From positions 310,001 to 374,000 of the forward strand of contig OY782778.1 of NCBI GenBank assembly GCA_963678255.2: DNA of 64,000 nucleotides, in the 5' to 3' direction. Numbering within the stretch: the first letter of the stretch is position 1; the number at the start of each line of letters is the position of its first letter. The DNA comes from G963678255 sp963678255. Its GTDB lineage: Bacteria > Cloacimonadota > Cloacimonadia > Cloacimonadales > WRIO01. The notes under the pieces are model-generated. The model made no database searches, was not told the DNA's origin, and saw nothing but the letters and a program-made list of their open reading frames with translations. Below, piece after piece: positions 1 through 8,218 of the stretch. The position numbers were made by a program, and so were the translations under genes.

Positions 1-851
1 CCACCTGCTATCAAACCTGCTAAGAAAAATCCTAATAATGCATGTAATCCTATTGATAGTGTTATTGCTCCAAAAACCATTCCAATAAAAGTGATTAGGC
101 TAATTGTCATCCCTATACCATCATCAAGATTATTCTTAATATATTTTATTGATTTATCGATATATTTTCTTAGAAAGATTAAACTTCCTCCAGCAAAACT
201 GATTGTTATAATAAAAATTTTCAGAATATAAAAAAAATCAGCTTCTCCGTGCTGATAAATACCTAATATTATAGTAAAAAGTATCCAACCGATAAAATCA
301 TTGATAGTCAATGCAGAAACAACTAAAAACCCCATATCACTTTTTAGAATGTTGAGATCATATAATGCCCTGATAGCAATGGGCATTGCACTGATTGTCA
401 ATGTAACAGCAACAAATATGCTAAACATTACTTTGCTTGTATGAGCAACTAAGTATTTTTCAGGTACAAATAATAAAAGTGAAGAAAAACAAATGAATAA
501 GGGTATTATAATACCTGTTATTGCTATTATACTTGCCTGTTTTTTTTGTTTCCAGATGCTTGCAAAATTTACTTCCAGACCAGTCTCTAATAATAAAAAA
601 AATATTCCCGTCCATGCTATTGTTTCCAGCATCATTGTTTGAGTATGATCTGCAGGAAATAAAAGATTACTGAATGAAGGAAATATTTTTTTTAAAATTG
701 TGGGTCCTAAAATGATTCCAATTATTAAATCAGCTGTTATTGTCGGTTGTTTGAATTTTTGGAAAATTATTCCCAATCCTTTTGATAATCCTAATATAAT
801 TGCAAATTGTAACATAAAAGTGATTAAATGAGAATTATCTAAAAAAAACAT
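1..851 (-). CDS. Cation:proton antiporter, CPA2 type (partial, cut by window start)
   Basis: The minus strand is open from an ATG at 851 to the window edge, giving 283 codons without a stop. The N-terminus reads MFFLDNSHLITFMLQFAIIL and is followed by a chain of hydrophobic segments. The stretch 'QPTITADLIIGIILGP' matches the TM1-TM2 signature of the Na+/H+ exchanger family (PF00999), and an Asn-Asp pair in 'TINDFIGW' sits where CPA antiporters place their ion-binding carboxylate. The family exchanges Na+ or K+ for H+ across the inner membrane. A GGAG ribosome-binding site lies about 7 bases before the ATG. The C-terminus, including any regulatory TrkA-N domain, lies outside the window, so Kef-type and NhaP/NapA-type cannot be separated. 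Confidence 0.85.
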   Translation of the reverse strand, partial: MFFLDNSHLITFMLQFAIILGLSKGLGIIFQKFKQPTITADLIIGIILGPTILKKIFPSFSNLLFPADHTQTMMLETIAWTGIFFLLLETGLEVNFASIWKQKKQASIIAITGIIIPLFICFSSLLLFVPEKYLVAHTSKVMFSIFVAVTLTISAMPIAIRALYDLNILKSDMGFLVVSALTINDFIGWILFTIILGIYQHGEADFFYILKIFIITISFAGGSLIFLRKYIDKSIKYIKNNLDDGIGMTISLITFIGMVFGAITLSIGLHALLGFFLAGLIAG

Positions 852-871
852 AGTAATCTCCAGAAAAAAAA

Positions 872-893
872 AAGCGGGATCAAAATCCCGCTT
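872..893 (-). terminator. Rho-independent terminator of the secreted Asp-box protein gene
   Basis: A GCGGGAT/ATCCCGC stem with a 4-base loop is followed on the minus strand by a run of ten or more T residues. It lies just past the stop of the gene ending at 912 and before the antiporter start at 851, so the two are likely separate transcripts. Confidence 0.85.
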
Positions 894-911
894 CATTTTT
901 TAGCTATAAGC

Positions 912-3053
912 TTATTTTACAAGTAACATTTTCTTCATTTCTTTATGATTTGAAGTTTCTAATTTGTAGAAATAAACACCAGTTGAAACTGATTTGTTAT
1001 TATTATCTACACCAGTCCAACGAATTTCATTGTTGCCAGCTGTAGCAATACCGTTAACTAAAGTCTTAACTAATTGACCTTTAACATTGTAAACAGAAAG
1101 ATTAACTTTATCTGCTTTAGGCATATTAAATTTAATTGTTGTAACTGGGTTAAAAGGATTAGGATAGTTTTGTGATAACATAGCTGGTTTAACATTGGTT
1201 GGAACATCTTGATTTCCAACTAAATCACTAAATTTGACTTTTAATTGAGCAAATTTAACATATCCACCATCATTTGGCCCGTGAGCTTGGACAAAAGATC
1301 CAAAACTATTATCATCTAAGAACATCATGGATACTTTACCGTAATCATCATCAATTTTTTGAATATTGTCGCCAAGATAGAAGAAAGTAGGAATCATATC
1401 TCCAAATTCAGGTGTTGCAATACTATTTAAAATAATTGGAGAACTCCAGTGGTTACCATTATCTGCAGAGAAACAAATATATGTTTCAGGTACGTTTTGG
1501 AACTGAGCATATTCATCATCAGCATCTATATTAAATGCATATGATTTAGACACATCCTGCCATAAAGCAGCCATCCAACCATCAGCAGTTGTTTTTGTGT
1601 TACGGAAATAATTGTAATGGAACCATGAATCAGCATCATAATATGGCATTGGAATCATAGTTTCTGAAAATAACCATGAACCGTTATTAACATCTTCAGG
1701 ATCATCAGGATTGGTATAGAAAGAATCTACTTCACCATCTTCATTAAAATCCCAAGGAATTAATAATTGATTGTCTTTAGGAAAATCACCTTGTGGATAT
1801 AAGTCATAAACAGATAATTCACGATTAACTACATCATAACTAACATCTTTAATATATTGAGTTTTAGGCCAATATTTTGCTTCACCGCTAACATTAAATC
1901 CTACTGAATAACAGCCAGTAAAATGAATTCTGTTTAAATTGTCAAAATACATTGATTTGTGATTACAATTAGAATCAGAAATTTTAAAATCTGTATAACC
2001 CTCAATGGCTGTATCAGGAACATGACCTTGATCCATTGGAGCGTCAAGATTTCTTTCAGATACTATTGTTTCTGTGTCCCAACTGCCCGGTTCACCATAA
2101 TTATCACTGATTAAATAAAACATATTATGTGGTGGATATATTTCTGTTCCTGTTGAATCAACTAATCCAGAATCACATAATGCAAACCCACCAATAACTA
2201 CATAATTGTCTTTTACAACATAGGAAGGGAATGCACGAGCAGAAGTAATATTATTGTGAATTAATTCTAAATATGGGAAACGAATATAATTCCATGTTAA
2301 ATTTAAAGCTTCGCCTGTATCTAAATCAGATAAGTCATAATCAGCATAAGCTAATAAGACATTTGATGAAGGATTTGTATCTGCGATTCGGTTTCCACCA
2401 TTGCTACAAAAAACAAAAACTCTTTTCTTATCAGCAAGTGGTGAATCTCCCACTTGAACTACAGGCCAATAGAATTTTTCATGTGGTGTAGAAGCTGAAT
2501 TGTTTACTATTGTTTGGTAAGGGACAGGATATCCAGGTTGTCCATAAAATGAATAAGCATCAATTGCAATATGAACACTGGTTTCTGTGTTTTGACCAGT
2601 ATATTTTGAATGCCATGCGATAAATGGATTTCCAGAGGCCTGATCAATTGCCACTGTTCCAAAACCTTCATTATCAGTAGAATTAGTCATTCTGGTAAAG
2701 GTAGATATATCGCCAGTACTACTATTGACATATGCATATGATTGATGTCTCTCATTTCCAGTAGTTTGTGACATATATGTAAGATAAAAAGCATCACCAA
2801 CACTTTGGTATGCAACTGAGGTTCCATCATATGAACCAAATTGATAATCATAGAGCGTCAGATCAATAGTCTCAGGATTGAGTATAAAACTCCACTCTGG
2901 AGTTGGTGCAGTTTCTCTGTTGTGTCTAACGGTTTTACTTTGAACGAGTCTCTCTTTCATCGGAATAGGTTGTCTACTATTTGGTCTTTGGATGTCTGCA
3001 AATATTGCAACAACAAAAACCAGCATGAGTCCTATTAAAAGAAGTTTTTTCAT
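912..3053 (-). CDS. Secreted protein with Asp-box and Por/T9SS-type C-terminal sorting domain
   Basis: A 713-residue protein with a clear signal peptide (MKKLLLIGLMLVFVVAIFA). Its body is rich in aromatic residues and contains a BNR/Asp-box-like motif 'SADNGNHWSS' near residue 540, as in sialidase-like beta-propellers. The last 85 or so residues form a sorting domain: 'NYPNPFNPVTTIKFNMP', then 'VYNVKGQLVKTL', then 'GVYFYKLETSNHKEMKKMLLVK'. That domain is known from type IX-like secretion in the FCB group, where it directs proteins across the outer membrane. No enzyme active site is evident. The ATG follows a GGGAGG ribosome-binding site. Role in adhesion or extracellular binding is inference. 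Confidence 0.8.
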   Translation of the reverse strand: MKKLLLIGLMLVFVVAIFADIQRPNSRQPIPMKERLVQSKTVRHNRETAPTPEWSFILNPETIDLTLYDYQFGSYDGTSVAYQSVGDAFYLTYMSQTTGNERHQSYAYVNSSTGDISTFTRMTNSTDNEGFGTVAIDQASGNPFIAWHSKYTGQNTETSVHIAIDAYSFYGQPGYPVPYQTIVNNSASTPHEKFYWPVVQVGDSPLADKKRVFVFCSNGGNRIADTNPSSNVLLAYADYDLSDLDTGEALNLTWNYIRFPYLELIHNNITSARAFPSYVVKDNYVVIGGFALCDSGLVDSTGTEIYPPHNMFYLISDNYGEPGSWDTETIVSERNLDAPMDQGHVPDTAIEGYTDFKISDSNCNHKSMYFDNLNRIHFTGCYSVGFNVSGEAKYWPKTQYIKDVSYDVVNRELSVYDLYPQGDFPKDNQLLIPWDFNEDGEVDSFYTNPDDPEDVNNGSWLFSETMIPMPYYDADSWFHYNYFRNTKTTADGWMAALWQDVSKSYAFNIDADDEYAQFQNVPETYICFSADNGNHWSSPIILNSIATPEFGDMIPTFFYLGDNIQKIDDDYGKVSMMFLDDNSFGSFVQAHGPNDGGYVKFAQLKVKFSDLVGNQDVPTNVKPAMLSQNYPNPFNPVTTIKFNMPKADKVNLSVYNVKGQLVKTLVNGIATAGNNEIRWTGVDNNNKSVSTGVYFYKLETSNHKEMKKMLLVK

Positions 3054-3352
3054 AACTTACCTCCCTTTTTTATAATCTATACTTAGATACCAATTACAAT
3101 AAATATTATAATCACGGTAGTTTGTCAATAATTATTTTGATATAACGAGAAAAAAATCAATTTTCTTAATTTATTTTCAAATAATTCTTTAAAAAATGCG
3201 ATAAAAAAAATTATTTAAATCGTTTATAACATAAATAAAAATAATTAATTACTTAACTTATGTGACTTCCATATTTAAAACAATATTGAAAAATTCTTAC
3301 GTCACTATTAAAATACTATTTATTATTTATTTTTCAATCCTTATACCAAAAA

Positions 3353-3372
3353 TGGCGGGATTTATCCCGCCA
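3353..3372 (-). terminator. Terminator of the FGE/zinc-ribbon gene
   Basis: Stem TGGCGGGA/TCCCGCCA with loop TTTA, followed on the minus strand by a short T tract. It lies 11 bases after the stop at 3384. The remaining spacer up to 3053 is AT-rich; I see no gene in it. Confidence 0.75.
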
Positions 3373-3383
3373 AACTGTTTTTT

Positions 3384-4199
3384 TTATTTAATTGTTCTGA
3401 CTAGACGTAAACCAATATTAAACATCTGATTTGCAGCATTGTCATAATATCTGTTAGAAACAGTGCAATAATCCTTTTTGCTACTCCAACTTCCTCCTCG
3501 GAATACTCTGTTTGGACCTTCTTCTGGACCTTTGGGATTCTTTTTGTCTTCTCCTGTATAAGGTCCATAAATATCCCAACACCATTCATATATATTACCG
3601 CTCATATCAAAGAGACCTAATTCATTTTCTTTCTTTAATCCTATCGGATGAGCAGTCCAACCAGAATTATCAGCATACCAAGCCACTTCATTAATGTCAT
3701 TACTCCCTGAAAACTCATAACCCTGACTATGATTACCGCCTCTCATGGCAAATTCCCATTCAGCTTCTGTGGGTAATCTGTAACCATTCACTTCCCAATT
3801 GCAAGTAACTTCTTCTCCATTAATAATATAACATGGAGTAAATCCTTCAGCAACACTACGTTTATTACAAAAAACAACAGCGTCATACCAGGAAATATTA
3901 TCTATTGGTAAGAATTCTCCGTCTAATTCAGATGGATTACTACCCATGATGGCTATCCATTCTTTTTGTGTCACAGCATATTTGTTGATATAAAATGATG
4001 TAATTCGAACCATATGCTCTGGTTTCTCTGTTTCTAATCGATCATTCGAACCCATTCTGAATGTTCCACCTTCTGCTAAAACCATCGTTTCTTCCTGTTC
4101 CAATTGAGAAAGTGAAATATGAATGTTTTTTAACCCACAAAAGGGACAAACTACTTCATAAGATTCAATCTCTTTTCCGCATTTTACACAAGTTTCCAT
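3384..4199 (-). CDS. FGE-sulfatase (SUMF1-like) domain protein with N-terminal zinc ribbon
   Basis: A 271-residue cytosolic protein. Residues 1-25 form a zinc ribbon (Cys4, Cys7, Cys18, Cys21). From about residue 38 it has the formylglycine-generating-enzyme fold: 'MVLAEGGTFRMGSND', 'YAVTQKEWIAIMG', 'NISWYDAVVFCNKRS', 'RLPTEAEWEFAMRGG', 'GLFDMSGNIYEWCWD', 'NRVFRGGSW' and 'GLRLVR'. The family includes true formylglycine-generating enzymes but also many non-catalytic members linked to signalling or phage receptor binding. No sulfatase lies nearby. It follows the hybrid kinase gene with a 16-base gap and an AAGGAGG site, so it is probably its operon partner. The fused zinc ribbon suggests a protein-binding role rather than sulfatase activation. 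Confidence 0.85.
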   Translation of the reverse strand: METCVKCGKEIESYEVVCPFCGLKNIHISLSQLEQEETMVLAEGGTFRMGSNDRLETEKPEHMVRITSFYINKYAVTQKEWIAIMGSNPSELDGEFLPIDNISWYDAVVFCNKRSVAEGFTPCYIINGEEVTCNWEVNGYRLPTEAEWEFAMRGGNHSQGYEFSGSNDINEVAWYADNSGWTAHPIGLKKENELGLFDMSGNIYEWCWDIYGPYTGEDKKNPKGPEEGPNRVFRGGSWSSKKDYCTVSNRYYDNAANQMFNIGLRLVRTIK

Positions 4200-4215
4200 A
4201 ATATCCTCCTTGTTT

Positions 4216-6168
4216 TTATAAGATTCTGTTTAATTCTTTTGATAAAGCTTCTACGGTGTATGGTTTTTGTATAAACCCACTGGCTCCAATTTTCATTAAT
4301 TCCAAAATTCTTTCATCATTTTTAAATCCCGAAGTAATAATGACTTTGGTGTTAGGATTATAAGCTTTTAACTCTAAAAAAGTTATGTATCCTGATTTTA
4401 TCGGCATGACCATATCTAATAATACAGCTGAAATTTCTTTTTCAAATTCTTTATATAACTCAATACATTCTTCACCATTTTTTGCGGTTAAGACGTGATA
4501 TCCGCATTCTGTTAAAAAACTCTTTGCTAATTCTCTGATGATAGGCTCATCATCTGCGATTAATATTGTGCCCTGACCCTTAAATATGCATGAGGATTGA
4601 GATTCTAAGATGTCTGTATTTATTTTTCTAAAAGATGGTAAATAGACATTAAAAGTTGAACCATTATTTCTTTCAGAATAAAAAGTTAAAAATCCATTAT
4701 GTTGATGGATGATATTATAGACCATGGCTAAACCTAATCCTGTACCAAGGTTCTTATCCTTTGTTGTGAAAAATGGATCAAAGATCTTCTCTTTAACTCT
4801 GTCGTCTATACCCACTCCGTTGTCTGTCACAGAAATTATGCAGTATTCCTGCATTTCGATTGCTTCTGGGTGCATGACTAAAAATAGCTTATCAGCTGTA
4901 ATCTTGCTAAAAGATATATTTAATTCACCAAAAATTTCTTTATTCTCTCTCATAATGGTCATCGCATGATATCCATTGATACATAAGTTTAATATGACCT
5001 GTTCTATTTGAGTCGGATCTGCAAATACCATCATCTGCTCTTCTGAATAATGTGCTTTTAATTGGATTGATTTGTCAAATGAAGTCTCGCAGATCTTCAT
5101 TACCATTTTTAAAGAATGATTTAAATCTAAGGGTAATGGATTGATTTCCCTTTTTTTTGATAATGTTAATAACTGCTGAACCATGTCCACTGCCCGTTTT
5201 GATGACTCCTGCATGAACGATAAATACTTCTGCCATTCTGATGGCTCAAAATCATCTGCTGTCTTATATTTTAACTTTAACAATGAAATTGTTCCTACGA
5301 TTCCACCCAATACATTGTTAAAATCATGAGCTATTCCTCCAGTTAAAGTCCCGATTGTTTCCATTTTTTGAGCCTGAATGAGAAGTTCATTTTTATTAAC
5401 ACTTTCTGTGATATCATCAATCCTGATAACTGCTCCCTTGTCAAGCATCCCATCTAAAGGGAAAAAAGTGATATTATAAATCGTTCTGTAAGGCTTATCA
5501 AGTTTTACACGAATCTCATTTGATATTTTATTAATCTTGATGGTTGACTTCAATTCCTTGATATATGGCTTTAAAATAGGGATCACATCATCAATATCAT
5601 ACCCTCGGTAATCAATGTCTTGCAATTTAAATAATTGTAAAATTGCATTATTCCAGCGAGTTATATGAAGGTTTGAATCAACAGTTATTATTGAAGTATC
5701 CAGTGAATTGATGATTGATAATAAATGTGCTTTACTTTCTTCAATCTCTCCCTCAAATTTTTTATGCTCTGAAAGATCAATTACAAATCCTCTTAGCCCA
5801 ACAATCTTATTATCTTCATAAATTGGAACAGATTGGATCAATGCTGGGAATGTTGTTTTGTCTTTTCTATAAACTAAATATTCCGTATCTTCTGATTTTT
5901 GACCCTTTAATAAAATTGTAATATTCTTGATTCCAATTTCGATATAATCTTTATGTAAAATCTGTAAAGGTGAGGTTATGCTTTTATCGTTCTCTTCATA
6001 ACCAAATAATTGATAAGCCGATTTGTTTAAAAAAGTGAAATTTGCTTTTAAATCTGTTTCAAATACTGTCTGGGGTAATGTGTTTATTAGCTCTTTCAAC
6101 CATTTATTCTCTTGCTTTAATTGAACTAAATCATCTTCTTTTTTATCAGGCTTATCTTCTGTGCTCAT
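4216..6168 (-). CDS. PAS-PAS hybrid histidine kinase with C-terminal receiver domain
   Basis: A 650-residue protein with no membrane segment, so probably a cytosolic sensor. Residues 20-140 and 143-258 are two PAS domains. The H-box 'GGIAHDFNNVLGG' places the phospho-accepting His at 281. The ATPase follows, with an N-box at 385-402, 'DNGVGI' at 449-454 and 'GTGLGLAMV' at 475-483. Residues 533-650 are a receiver with an acidic cluster 'ADDE', phospho-acceptor Asp585 in 'LLDMVMP' and conserved Lys635. The family autophosphorylates on His and passes phosphate to Asp. No separate DNA-binding regulator is adjacent, so its output is unknown. It follows hslU by 15 bases and may be co-transcribed with it. 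Confidence 0.9.
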   Translation of the reverse strand: MSTEDKPDKKEDDLVQLKQENKWLKELINTLPQTVFETDLKANFTFLNKSAYQLFGYEENDKSITSPLQILHKDYIEIGIKNITILLKGQKSEDTEYLVYRKDKTTFPALIQSVPIYEDNKIVGLRGFVIDLSEHKKFEGEIEESKAHLLSIINSLDTSIITVDSNLHITRWNNAILQLFKLQDIDYRGYDIDDVIPILKPYIKELKSTIKINKISNEIRVKLDKPYRTIYNITFFPLDGMLDKGAVIRIDDITESVNKNELLIQAQKMETIGTLTGGIAHDFNNVLGGIVGTISLLKLKYKTADDFEPSEWQKYLSFMQESSKRAVDMVQQLLTLSKKREINPLPLDLNHSLKMVMKICETSFDKSIQLKAHYSEEQMMVFADPTQIEQVILNLCINGYHAMTIMRENKEIFGELNISFSKITADKLFLVMHPEAIEMQEYCIISVTDNGVGIDDRVKEKIFDPFFTTKDKNLGTGLGLAMVYNIIHQHNGFLTFYSERNNGSTFNVYLPSFRKINTDILESQSSCIFKGQGTILIADDEPIIRELAKSFLTECGYHVLTAKNGEECIELYKEFEKEISAVLLDMVMPIKSGYITFLELKAYNPNTKVIITSGFKNDERILELMKIGASGFIQKPYTVEALSKELNRIL

Positions 6169-6183
6169 AATAATTCCTTACAA

Positions 6184-7575
6184 TTACAATATGTATTTTG
6201 AAAGGTCTTCATCTTCCAATAATGGTTTCACTCTCGCTTCTACCAATTCTGAAGTAATCAAAACTTTCTTTAGCCCTTTCTTAGGCATAGCAAATAAATA
6301 TTCGTCTAAAATAGCATTTAAAATGGTCTGAAGCCTACGAGCTCCGATATCTTCCATCTTTTCATTAGCCATTGCGGCAAATTCTGCAATCTTACTGACT
6401 GCTTTTTGTTCAAAACTCAATTTAACATTTTCTGTCTGAAATAATTCCTGATACTGCTTTAATAATGCATTTTGAGGAATTTGTAGTATCTTTTCAAAAT
6501 CATCCTTTGTTAAACTGTTTAACTCCACGCGGATAGGGAATCGACCTTGTAATTCAGGGATTAAATCTGATGGTTTGGCGATATGGAATGCTCCGGCGGC
6601 TATAAATAACACATGTGCGGTATTTATGATCCCATATTTAGTTGGCACACTTGACCCTTCTACGATAGGCAATAAATCCCTCTGAACTCCCGATCTGGAC
6701 ACATCTGCTGTTGATTTCTTATCTGTAGATGCAATTTTGTCAATCTCATCAATAAATATGATTCCATGATTCTCAACTCGATATTTTGCTTCTTCAACGA
6801 TTTTCTCTTTACTGACTAATTTGTTGGCTTCTTTATTGGTAAAATATTTGATTGCTTCTTCAACGGTCATTCTTCTGTTTTGCTCTTTTTTCCCAAAAGG
6901 GATGATATTTGCTACCATCTCAGAAATATTCTGATCCAGATTTTCTAAACCTATATTGGAAAATACCTCAAACTGAGGCATATTATTATCTTCTTCAGTT
7001 ATTTGGATCTCCTGCTCGCTCAAGTTTCCCAGAATGATGTCTTTTTTTATCTGTTGTTTTTTCTGATGAATCTTCTCTTCATCTTCTTTATACTCTGACA
7101 AGTCACTACTAAAGTTTCTCTTGCGATTTTGTAGTAATATCTCTGTGATTCTATCGAATGCTATATCTTGTGCAGATTCTTGAACGCGTCGTATCATTTC
7201 TGCTTTCACTTCATTAAAGGCTAAATCCATTAATTCTCTGACCATCGACTCGACATCTCTTCCCACATAACCCACTTCGGTAAACTTGGATGCTTCTACC
7301 TTGATAAAAGGTGCTCCAGCTAAATTTGATAATCGTCTGGCAATCTCTGTCTTACCAACACCTGTGGGTCCTATCATAATGATATTATTAGGAATAATCT
7401 CATCTCTCATTTCTGGAGAAACATTCTGCCGACGCCAACGATTTCGTAAGGCAATGGCGACACTTCGCTTAGCCTGATCTTGTCCTATAATGTATTTATC
7501 TAAAACTTTCACTATCTCAGTGGGTGTTAAGGTTTCCATTTTATAATTTTCTTCTTTTCGATATTCTATTTCCAT
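6184..7575 (-). CDS. hslU: ATP-dependent protease ATPase subunit HslU (ClpY)
   Basis: A 463-residue AAA+ unfoldase that feeds substrates to the HslV peptidase. It shows 'IIGQDQAKRSVAIALRNRWRR', the HslU signature, a Walker A 'GPTGVGKT' (69-76), a long charged I domain and a Walker B 'GIIFIDEID' near 275. The C-terminal 'DLSKYIL' is the tail that docks into HslV in known complexes. The start at 7575 has GGAG 7 bases upstream and adds 12 residues before the usual N-terminus (METLTPTEIV); initiation at that internal Met is possible. It lies 14 bases downstream of hslV in the same operon. Confidence 0.97.
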   Translation of the reverse strand: MEIEYRKEENYKMETLTPTEIVKVLDKYIIGQDQAKRSVAIALRNRWRRQNVSPEMRDEIIPNNIIMIGPTGVGKTEIARRLSNLAGAPFIKVEASKFTEVGYVGRDVESMVRELMDLAFNEVKAEMIRRVQESAQDIAFDRITEILLQNRKRNFSSDLSEYKEDEEKIHQKKQQIKKDIILGNLSEQEIQITEEDNNMPQFEVFSNIGLENLDQNISEMVANIIPFGKKEQNRRMTVEEAIKYFTNKEANKLVSKEKIVEEAKYRVENHGIIFIDEIDKIASTDKKSTADVSRSGVQRDLLPIVEGSSVPTKYGIINTAHVLFIAAGAFHIAKPSDLIPELQGRFPIRVELNSLTKDDFEKILQIPQNALLKQYQELFQTENVKLSFEQKAVSKIAEFAAMANEKMEDIGARRLQTILNAILDEYLFAMPKKGLKKVLITSELVEARVKPLLEDEDLSKYIL

Positions 7576-7589
7576 TAATATTCTCCATT

Positions 7590-8135
7590 TTAAACTTCAA
7601 GAATTGATAAATTCTTGTTGGTATAGATACATATATCTGAGGCTATATATAATGATTTTTCTACTATCTCTTTTGCTGATAATTCTGTATTCAAAACTAA
7701 TGCCCGGGCTGAAGCTAAGGCAAAACTCCCTCCACTGCCTATCGCAGCTATTTGATCATCTGGCTCGATCACATCTCCATTGCCTGATATGATAAATAAA
7801 CTTTCACTATCTGCTGCAATGATCATCGCTTCTAATCTTCTTAATATCTTGTCGGAACGCCAGTCTTTTGCTAATTCTACTGCTGATTTTTTTAAATTAC
7901 CTTTAAATTCCTTGAGTTTCCCTTCAAATTTCTCAAATAATGTAAAAGCATCTGATGTCGCTCCTGCAAAACCCGCTATTATCTTGCCATCATATAGCTT
8001 TCTGACTTTCTGAGAAGTCGCTTTAAAGATTACATTGCCTAATGTTACCTGACCATCTCCACCAATGGCTGTGCTTCCATTTCTATTTACAGCTATGATC
8101 GTTGTACCATGCATTATATTAATATCATCATTCAT
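7590..8135 (-). CDS. hslV: ATP-dependent protease subunit HslV (ClpQ)
   Basis: A 181-residue threonine peptidase of the proteasome-like Ntn family. The motif 'HGTTIIAVNRNG' shows that the mature protein should start at the Thr after a short propeptide of about 10 residues, as in members that are processed. 'GGDGQVTLGN', 'GFAGATSDAFTLFEKFE', 'AIGSGG' and 'DICIYTN' are family hallmarks. It assembles as a double ring capped by HslU, encoded next. The ATG follows AATGGAG at a good distance. A terminator upstream (8165-8200) separates it from ftsH, so hslVU has its own promoter. Confidence 0.97.
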   Translation of the reverse strand: MNDDINIMHGTTIIAVNRNGSTAIGGDGQVTLGNVIFKATSQKVRKLYDGKIIAGFAGATSDAFTLFEKFEGKLKEFKGNLKKSAVELAKDWRSDKILRRLEAMIIAADSESLFIISGNGDVIEPDDQIAAIGSGGSFALASARALVLNTELSAKEIVEKSLYIASDICIYTNKNLSILEV

Positions 8136-8164
8136 TTTTTCTCCATTTTTAATAAATATTATAA

Positions 8165-8200
8165 AAAAAACGAGTTGTCAACAAATACAACTCGTTTTTT
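8165..8200 (-). terminator. Terminator after ftsH
   Basis: A 14-base-pair stem (AAAAAACGAGTTGT / ACAACTCGTTTTTT) with T runs on both sides lies 19 bases past the ftsH stop and before hslV. Because the stem is flanked by A and T tracts it could work in either direction. Confidence 0.85.
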
Positions 8201-8218
8201 TAAAATATTTCATTTTTT

